From an uncultured Treponema sp. (GTDB lineage: Bacteria > Spirochaetota > Spirochaetia > Treponematales > Treponemataceae): 5,598 bases of DNA. Location: positions 1-5,598 of the forward strand of contig CAKZZK010000344.1 in NCBI GenBank assembly GCA_937885235.1. Direction: 5' to 3'. This document shows, piece by piece, positions 1-4,992 of the stretch (position 1 is its first letter; each line of letters starts with the position of its first letter). The notes below the pieces were generated by a model. It was not told where the DNA came from. It saw only the letters and a list, made by a program, of their open reading frames with translations, and did not search any database. The translations under genes were made by a program, and so were the position numbers.

Positions 1-46
1 ACCACCGAGATCTACACTCTTTCCCTACACGACGCTCTTCCGATCT
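1..46 (+). other. Illumina TruSeq universal (P5) adapter remnant, non-genomic
   Basis: These 46 bases match, from memory, the 3' 46 bases of the 58-base Illumina TruSeq universal adapter, ending in the familiar GACGCTCTTCCGATCT. The match stops exactly at the adapter's ligation end, and plausible coding sequence begins at 47. Read on the minus strand, the adapter extends the truncated rqcH-like frame with the residues IGRASCRERV before a chance TAG, a well-known contamination peptide in protein databases. This segment should be trimmed and given no biological meaning. Confidence 0.98.
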
Positions 47-680
47 TGTACCATTTTTCCGCCTGCGCCAGAAGGCTTTCGCGCGAAAGCGTCGCCGCGT
101 GCTCGGTGTAAAAGATGTCTATCTTGCGGTTAAAGGAAAGCCCTTCAAAAGCTTCTCCCTCAAAGCTGCGGACGGGGAATTTTTCTGCCGCGCGGGCTTT
201 CTCTTCCTCAGTCGGCAATCTTTCTTCTATTATAAATGTCTCTCCCGTCACCTCTTTTCGCTTGGGACGGCGGTACATGCAGTCAAGAATAGTGCCACCC
301 TCATCGGTGACGATGACGTTTGCCGCGCCAGACCAGAGCCTGATATATATGTAGTACTTCTGCTGCCACGTTGACACATCCATCTTGACGATGCGGTCAA
401 GCCCAATCTGGGAGCAGGAATTGATTCTCATGCCCTGCACGTGGGAGCGCAGGAATTCGTGAAAGCGCAGGGGCTTTTCGTTTTTGGTGATGCGGGATTT
501 CGTCTCGTTGATGCGGCAGGCATTTGCCCCCGTGCAGATGACGATGTTGCGAAGCTCTCCGTGCTTTATCGTGCGCAGTGCAAGGAAGTCGTAAGCGGGC
601 TGCACGATTTCCTGTATGAAAGAACCCGGCAGGTCAAGCTCGGAGAGGATGACGTTCAGTTCATTGCAGTTCAGAGACAT
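47..680 (-). CDS. rqcH: NFACT-family protein (RqcH/FbpA-like), N-terminal part, 3' end missing
   Basis: This frame gives 211 genuine residues of an NFACT N-terminal domain, in the family once annotated as fibronectin-binding protein A. In bacteria such as Bacillus, RqcH binds obstructed 50S subunits carrying peptidyl-tRNA and recruits tRNA-Ala to add C-terminal alanine tails to stalled chains. Visible family features are the opening SLNCNELNVILSEL, the segment FLRSHVQGMRI (about 76-86) and IGLDRIV with the Asp-Arg pair at 95-96, which corresponds to the functionally important DR motif of RqcH. Further along are IRLWSGAANVIVTD (about 113-126) and YRRPKR (136-141). The helical and NFACT-R parts lie beyond the contig end. 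The last 11 residues of the apparent open frame come from or span the adapter and are not real. The ATG at 680 has an AGGGA Shine-Dalgarno seven bases upstream. The gene lies ten bases after the regulator at 691-2031, so the two are probably co-transcribed. Family assignment is firm; function as a true RqcH is inferred. Confidence 0.85.
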
Positions 681-687
681 AGCGCTA

Positions 688-692
688 TCCCT
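688..692 (-). promoter_or_regulatory. Shine-Dalgarno of the rqcH-like gene, overlapping the upstream stop
   Basis: AGGGA on the minus strand lies seven bases before the ATG at 680 and shares bases with the TAG stop (691-693) of the preceding regulator gene. The overlap fixes the start of the downstream gene and suggests translational coupling: ribosomes finishing the regulator would terminate on the next gene's binding site. Confidence 0.6.
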
Positions 693-2031
693 AGAGCGGC
701 AGCTTCTGCGGGGAGATGTCCTTCTGCTTGATCAGTGCCTGCATTTCTTCCAAGCGCAGCTGGAAGATGTAGGTGTTTTGCGCCTGCAGCACGAGCCGCT
801 GTGCCAGCATCTTGCTCAGGAAGATGGCATAGTGGGGATTGTTGCGGATGAGCGAGAGGAAATCAGTCTTTGATACCTTGATGACTTTGCAGTCTCCCAC
901 CGCTACAACGGTAGCCGTGCGGCGGTCATTGAGCAGGAACGCCATTTCGCCGATGAATATGTCGTTCGGCGTGAGCATAGAGGAAAACTTCTGGTTGACA
1001 TAGACGGCGAACTGTCCGGAAACGATGAAGAAGAGGTCGTTCGAGGACTCGTCCTGCTTACAAACTATCTGCTTGTTGCTGTAAGAGATAGTATCAAAGG
1101 ACTTCATTATGGACGGCACGGAGTTCGTGCTGTTTACTTTATTCGCAATGGAGAAAGTCACCTGATTGCCCTTTTCGTTGTAGGTGAGCTTTTTGACGCT
1201 GTGGTTGCTCAGGGAGATGCCCCGCCCGTGCATTTCAGTGTCCTCTGCCTGACGTTGCAGGTACTTGCGCCAGTCAAAGCCGTTGCCCTCGTCCTTGATG
1301 CGGAATGCAGATGCCTGTTTGCGGATGATGTAGGAGATGTGGATTTTTTTGTCGCGGTACTGCGGCTCCTGCGAGCGCTTTTCAATGAGGGAAATCATAT
1401 CCCCGCCGTTTTTAAGCCATTCCGTTTTTTCTTCATAGCTGATGTTCAGATTGCCGTGCTCCACGGCGTTCATCAGCAGCTCCATGAAGGTCATTTGCAG
1501 GCTCATCCGGTCGTCGTCGGAGATGCGGTTGGTGTTGTAGAGGTAGTTTACAAGGAAATTCGTGTAAAAGCGGATATCGAGGGGGCTGTTGTCGCAGACG
1601 AAGGAGCCTTCCTCCTGTCCGATGATTTCCTGCATTCCGCGCGTATAGAAAAACTGCTGGTTTTTAAAGAGGATCTGCAGAAGGTGCTTGAAGTTGCGTT
1701 CAAAATCGTCCACCGCCATGATGCTCAGAAGGTTGTCATCCTTGATGTATTCCAAGAGCTTTACATGGTCTTCATCCTGACAGACAGCAATGACACCGCC
1801 GTGGTGCAGCCATGAGTCGCCATTGATGTTTTCAAGGATTTTGCCGCAGTCAATCTCTTTGGAGGTGTAGTCCAGCACTTTGATTTCTGGCAGCTCGTAG
1901 TTTATGTAGTTGATGGCGGTCTTTGTGCTGCCAACTGTGTCGCAGCTGAAAAATGCGGGGTAGAGTTTGCAGGCTTTTTGTACAGTTTCAATAACTGCGC
2001 TGTTGGTGGACGCAATGATTATTTTCTTCAT
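691..2031 (-). CDS. Multidomain regulator: receiver-like region, GHKL (RsbW-like) ATPase, cyclic-nucleotide-binding domain
   Basis: The protein has 446 residues, no signal peptide and no membrane segment, so it should be cytoplasmic. Residues 1-125 resemble a response-regulator fold (KIIIAST at 3-9, IKVLDYTS at 50-57 with Asp54 in the phosphoacceptor position). However, the acidic pair after strand 1 is absent and no clear strand-5 Lys is seen, so it may be a pseudo-receiver. Residues about 150-300 form a GHKL ATPase of the anti-sigma kinase type: N-box MELLMNAVEHGN (183-194, Glu184 and Asn188), G1 box DEGNGFD (247-253) and G2 box HGRGIS (268-273). No histidine-kinase H-box is visible. Residues about 310-425 form a cyclic-nucleotide-binding domain with phosphate-binding cassette GEMAFLLNDRRTAT (361-374), keeping the Glu362 and Arg371 expected for ligand contact. 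The likely role is integrating a small-molecule signal with RsbW-like partner switching or kinase activity; partners are unknown. I chose the ATG at 2031 because upstream in-frame codons are non-ATG and run through the terminator region. Confidence 0.88.
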   Translation of the reverse strand: MKKIIIASTNSAVIETVQKACKLYPAFFSCDTVGSTKTAINYINYELPEIKVLDYTSKEIDCGKILENINGDSWLHHGGVIAVCQDEDHVKLLEYIKDDNLLSIMAVDDFERNFKHLLQILFKNQQFFYTRGMQEIIGQEEGSFVCDNSPLDIRFYTNFLVNYLYNTNRISDDDRMSLQMTFMELLMNAVEHGNLNISYEEKTEWLKNGGDMISLIEKRSQEPQYRDKKIHISYIIRKQASAFRIKDEGNGFDWRKYLQRQAEDTEMHGRGISLSNHSVKKLTYNEKGNQVTFSIANKVNSTNSVPSIMKSFDTISYSNKQIVCKQDESSNDLFFIVSGQFAVYVNQKFSSMLTPNDIFIGEMAFLLNDRRTATVVAVGDCKVIKVSKTDFLSLIRNNPHYAIFLSKMLAQRLVLQAQNTYIFQLRLEEMQALIKQKDISPQKLPL

Positions 2032-2039
2032 ATTTATAT

Positions 2040-2068
2040 AGTATATCGGAATAAAGTAACTTGGAAAA
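2040..2068 (-). promoter_or_regulatory. Possible promoter of the regulator-rqcH unit, near-leaderless
   Basis: On the minus strand TATACT (2040-2045) matches five of six consensus -10 bases. It lies 17 bases downstream of TTTTCC (2063-2068), a weak -35 with three of six matches. The ATG at 2031 begins nine bases after the -10, so initiation at the usual distance would leave only about two bases of leader. No GGAGG-like site exists between here and the ATG, which fits a leaderless or near-leaderless message. The region is AT-rich, so a chance match is quite possible. Confidence 0.35.
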
Positions 2069-2078
2069 GAGCAGGGCA

Positions 2079-2107
2079 ACTCTGAAATCCCAAATGGGTT
2101 TCAGAGT
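2079..2107 (-). terminator. Intrinsic terminator-like hairpin after the fructokinase gene
   Basis: A 29-base inverted repeat: ACTCTGAAA at 2079-2087 pairs with TTTCAGAGT at 2099-2107. Inner C-G pairs and one wobble or bulge bring the stem to about 12 pairs around a short AT loop. Outside this core, CAGG (2072-2075) can pair with CCTG (2111-2114), with A-rich bases on the left and TTTT (2115-2118) on the right, giving an extended stem with A/T flanks on both strands. The hairpin starts 24 bases after the fructokinase stop and precedes the next gene, as expected for an operon terminator. The T-run on the minus strand (CTCTTTTCC) is offset by about ten bases from the core stem, so efficiency is uncertain. 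Confidence 0.62.
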
Positions 2108-2131
2108 CATCCTGTTTTCAGAAATGCTTGC

Positions 2132-3106
2132 CTACATATTATGCTCTTGCATAAAGGCTTTTACGTCTTCAAGCAGGGGCAGGGCGGGAATGGCGCCGCG
2201 TTTGGTGACGCAGAGGGAGGCAACGGCATTGGCAAAGGCTATGTCCTGCTCTATCTCTGCCTTGGTGAAGGTAAAGGGCTTTTCACGCCTTGTAAGGCGG
2301 TACAGAAGTCCGCCAGTAAAGCTGTCGCCTGCACCTGTGGTATCGACCACCTTTACGTCAGGCACCGAAAGCGTTCCGCTGATATTGTCCGCGGAGGCAT
2401 AGAACACCCCCTTGGAGCCGAGCGTCACAAGGACAAGTTTTGCGCCGTTTGCAAGGATTTCTTTTGCGCCGTCAGCATAAGAAATATCCTTGCCGTACAG
2501 CAGGGCAAGCTCTTCCTCGGAGACCTTGACCATATCCGCAAAGCGGAAGATGCTCTTCATCAGGTCTATGGCATCAGTCCTGCCGTGCCAGAGGTTGGCA
2601 CGCCAGTTGGGGTCATAGGAAATATAGCCGCCCGCCTTTTTTACCGTATCGATAGCGGCAAGTTCCGCAGTCTTTGACGGCTCATCGGTGAGCGACAGTG
2701 AGCCCACGTGAAGGAATGTCGTATCTGACAGCTGAGAAGCATCAAGGTCGCTGGCTGTCAGCTGCGTGTCCGCGCCGGGATTGCGGCAGAAGGAGAAGGT
2801 TCGCTCTCCCGAGGGGGCAAGGCTCACAAAGGCAAGCGTTGTGTGCTGTTTGTCCGTGTAGCGCATACCGCTTGTGTCCACATTGATGGACTGCAATACT
2901 TTGCGCACGTCCTCGCCAAAGCTGTCGCGCCCCGTCATACCGATGAAGGCGCCTTTTCCGCCAAGCTTGCTCACTGCTGCCACGCAGTTTGCCGGTGCCC
3001 CGCCGGGATTTTCTTCATAGACGTTTTTTCCGTCAGCGTTTTTTCCTGCAAACGTAAAATCAATGAGGATTTCCCCCAGAGCCGTTACATCATACTTCTT
3101 TGCCAT
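2132..3106 (-). CDS. scrK: Fructokinase, PfkB/ribokinase family
   Basis: This 324-residue cytoplasmic sugar kinase is full length for the family and predicted to convert fructose plus ATP to fructose-6-phosphate. Visible PfkB features are ALGEILIDF (9-17) at the first strand and the sugar-side signature GGAPANCVAAVSKLGG (35-50). Further along are GRDSFG (59-64), YDPNWRANLW (164-173, a form common in bacterial fructokinases), VTLGSKGV (227-234) and signature 2 DTTGAGDSFTGG (255-266), with Asp261 as the expected catalytic base in the anion hole. The ATG at 3106 has AGGAAGG seven bases upstream. It lies 23 bases after the amylosucrase stop, so the two genes are almost certainly co-transcribed. 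Because amylosucrase releases fructose from sucrose, fructose is the most likely substrate. The sequence alone cannot exclude another ketose or nucleoside, and the symbol rests partly on this context. Confidence 0.9.
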   Translation of the reverse strand: MAKKYDVTALGEILIDFTFAGKNADGKNVYEENPGGAPANCVAAVSKLGGKGAFIGMTGRDSFGEDVRKVLQSINVDTSGMRYTDKQHTTLAFVSLAPSGERTFSFCRNPGADTQLTASDLDASQLSDTTFLHVGSLSLTDEPSKTAELAAIDTVKKAGGYISYDPNWRANLWHGRTDAIDLMKSIFRFADMVKVSEEELALLYGKDISYADGAKEILANGAKLVLVTLGSKGVFYASADNISGTLSVPDVKVVDTTGAGDSFTGGLLYRLTRREKPFTFTKAEIEQDIAFANAVASLCVTKRGAIPALPLLEDVKAFMQEHNM

Positions 3107-3129
3107 AAATCAACCTTCCTTTTTATAAG

Positions 3130-4947
3130 CTAAATGTTTTCTTTAAGCCAGCGCACCTCGTAAGGGGCAAGCTCCTGCGGGCGGTGGTTTTCATAGACGG
3201 TGCCGCTGAGCACGTCCGTGCTGTCGTGAGACCAAGCGTCAATAGAGAAGCTTGCCTCTTCTTCCGAGAAGTTTGCAACCACGTGGATGGTGCCGCGGCG
3301 GAATGCAAATACATGGCTGTCCTGCACATCATAGAAGAATATATCGTTGCCGCCGAGCAACGCCTCCTGGGCGCGAAGGGCAATGAGCTTCTTGAGATAC
3401 GAGGCGAAATCTTTCTGGGACTCGCACTCCTTTGAAAAATCCCAGTCCGCCTTTATGCGGTGCACCCAGCGGGAATCCTCTTTCTTGTGGACATCATTGC
3501 GGTAAGTATAGTCATTAAAGACGGCGCGCTCGTCCCCCGCATAGAGCAGGGGAATGCCCGGCAGCGCAAAGAGCACTGCGTACATCATCTTCATCCTTGC
3601 CACTGCCATATCGCGCCAAAGGCTGTTGCCGGAATCCTCCGCCTGTTCCAGACCCGAAAGGCTTGCCATCGTACCGCAGATGCGGCAGTCGCCTGTCGTA
3701 GGATTGAGTTGGAAGGGCTCGCCGCGCGCAAAGCTTCCCTCAAAGCGGGAGGTAAAGAAGCGGTTCAGGAATTTGCGGTGGTCGTAGCCGTTTATGCCGA
3801 GGCTTGCGCTGTCTTCATCGCTGAATGTCCAGCCAATATCATCGTGGCAGCGGATATAGTTAATCCATGCGCAGTCAGCGGGAATATACCAGCGCTTTTT
3901 GAGGGAGAGGGTAAGGAGCCTTGTGTCGCGGGTGGCAAGCGTTGACCAGAAGAGCGCCATCTGCAAGGGGTTGTAGCTTAAAGAGCATTCGCCTCTGTTG
4001 ATATACTGTATCACCTGATCGGGATGGACTATGGCTTCGCTTTTGAACTGCAAAGAGGGGCAGGCTATGCGCGCCACATACTGGAACGCCTGTATGAGAG
4101 TGTGCGCCTTGGGCAGGCTCTCGCAGACTGTGCCTTTTTCTTTCCATACAAAAGCAAGCGCGTCGAGGCGGAGCACGTCAACGCCGAGATTTGCAATGGA
4201 AAGCATCTCTTCGCACATGGCAAGGAATACTTCGGGGTTTGAATAATTCAAATCCCACTGGAATGAGTTGAACGTGGTCCACACCCATTCCTGCTGCTGT
4301 TCCAAGTAGGTAAAGGAGCCGCGGCGCACAGTGGGGAATATCTCGCGCAGGGTGGCGTTCCAGGTGTCAACTTCTGCCTTGTCCTTGTACATATAGTAGA
4401 AATTTTTATATTTCTCGTCCCCTGCCTTTGCCTGTACAGCCCATTCGTGCTCATCGCTCGTGTGGTTAAACACAAAGTCAAGCACCAGACGGATACCGTT
4501 TTTGTGGAATTCTTCGGCGACGAAGGTCAGATCCTCAATAGTGCCAAGGCGGGGCTGTACCTTGCGGTAGGAGCTGATGGCATAGCCGCCGTCATTTTCT
4601 TCTTTGGGGCAGTCAAAGAGCGGCATAAGGTGCACGTAGTTTATGCCCAGCTCCTTCAGGTACGGAATCTTCTTAACAAGCCCCTGCAGGTCTCCGGCGA
4701 ACAGATCCACATACAGCATCATGCCCACCGCATCCTGACGCAGATACCAGTACCCCTTGCCTTCCGTGCCGGAGGCGACAGCCTCTTCATCGGCTTGCTT
4801 CAGGTAGCCTTTGCGCTCATTTGAGGCCTTGTGCATTATCTTTTGCAGGCGGTCCAAAATATCATAAAAGTTCCATTGTCGGCCATACAGCTCGTATAGC
4901 CGCGCCGTCAGTTCAGCCATATTGTTCTGAAGCTGTTTCTTATACAT
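3130..4947 (-). CDS. Amylosucrase-type glycoside hydrolase (GH13, subfamily 4 like)
   Basis: This 605-residue enzyme closely resembles Neisseria polysaccharea amylosucrase (as recalled, about 636 residues), which transfers glucose from sucrose onto alpha-1,4-glucan and releases fructose. Residues 1-70 fit the family's helical N-terminal region; the barrel follows. Matching motifs include YVDLFAGDL (79-87), DGGYAISSYR (119-128; Asp119 and Tyr122 at the base of the sucrose pocket), DFVFNHTS (157-164) and TLREIFP (199-205). The catalytic set is nucleophile Asp262 in LRLDALAF, acid/base Glu304 in FKSEAIVHPDQ, and His368-Asp369 in RCHDDIGWTF. Arg493 in EDSRWVHR should pair with Asp119. A beta C-terminal domain ends in LAPYEVRWL. 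The start at 4947 is set by GGAGG just upstream; a longer frame to 5004 would overlap the preceding gene. No signal peptide is seen, so it should act in the cytoplasm. The family also includes sucrose hydrolases, so whether it polymerises or hydrolyses is open. Confidence 0.92.
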   Translation of the reverse strand: MYKKQLQNNMAELTARLYELYGRQWNFYDILDRLQKIMHKASNERKGYLKQADEEAVASGTEGKGYWYLRQDAVGMMLYVDLFAGDLQGLVKKIPYLKELGINYVHLMPLFDCPKEENDGGYAISSYRKVQPRLGTIEDLTFVAEEFHKNGIRLVLDFVFNHTSDEHEWAVQAKAGDEKYKNFYYMYKDKAEVDTWNATLREIFPTVRRGSFTYLEQQQEWVWTTFNSFQWDLNYSNPEVFLAMCEEMLSIANLGVDVLRLDALAFVWKEKGTVCESLPKAHTLIQAFQYVARIACPSLQFKSEAIVHPDQVIQYINRGECSLSYNPLQMALFWSTLATRDTRLLTLSLKKRWYIPADCAWINYIRCHDDIGWTFSDEDSASLGINGYDHRKFLNRFFTSRFEGSFARGEPFQLNPTTGDCRICGTMASLSGLEQAEDSGNSLWRDMAVARMKMMYAVLFALPGIPLLYAGDERAVFNDYTYRNDVHKKEDSRWVHRIKADWDFSKECESQKDFASYLKKLIALRAQEALLGGNDIFFYDVQDSHVFAFRRGTIHVVANFSEEEASFSIDAWSHDSTDVLSGTVYENHRPQELAPYEVRWLKENI

Positions 4948-4951
4948 AGTA

Positions 4952-4956
4952 CCTCC
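4952..4956 (-). promoter_or_regulatory. Shine-Dalgarno fixing the amylosucrase start
   Basis: GGAGG on the minus strand lies four bases before the ATG at 4947, a rather tight spacing. It selects this ATG over in-frame upstream codons, which would make a 19-residue extension lying partly inside the 3' end of the sugar-binding-protein gene. Confidence 0.75.
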
Positions 4957-4974
4957 GTACAAATTATATGGTAA

Positions 4975-4992
4975 AGCCCTGATTTCAGGGCT
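4975..4992 (-). promoter_or_regulatory. Hairpin overlapping the binding-protein stop codon (attenuator or mRNA stabiliser?)
   Basis: AGCCCTG and CAGGGCT form a perfect 7-bp stem around a four-base loop. On the minus strand the TGA stop of the binding-protein gene (4985-4987) falls at the junction of the first arm and the loop. The stem is followed by TTTACC, so there is only a short T-run; this would be a weak terminator at best. Its place between a binding-protein gene and the downstream enzymes is where transporter operons often carry an element that keeps binding-protein mRNA more abundant. That role is inferred, not shown. Confidence 0.4.

Noticed and set aside
1201..1815. Long plus-strand open frame (204 codons) opposite the regulator gene
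   Set aside because: It lies wholly antisense to a gene with clear domain motifs; its hydrophobic, Val/Ala-rich translation matches no family and looks like a complement-strand shadow.
2032..2079. Upstream extension of the regulator by 16 residues to a TTG at 2079
   Set aside because: The extension has atypical composition, begins inside the terminator hairpin and has no ribosome-binding site; MKKIIIAST at 2031 is a natural start.
2141..2677. Plus-strand open frame (178 codons) opposite the fructokinase gene
   Set aside because: Antisense to conserved PfkB coding sequence, with no recognisable motif or supporting start signal.
3460..3945. Plus-strand open frame (161 codons) opposite amylosucrase
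   Set aside because: Antisense to conserved GH13 coding sequence; composition is typical of a shadow frame.
4963..4968. Perfect TATAAT on the minus strand upstream of amylosucrase
   Set aside because: No -35 is present at 16-18 bases (the position holds GCCCTG from the hairpin), and initiation at the usual distance would fall inside the Shine-Dalgarno, so an internal promoter is unlikely.
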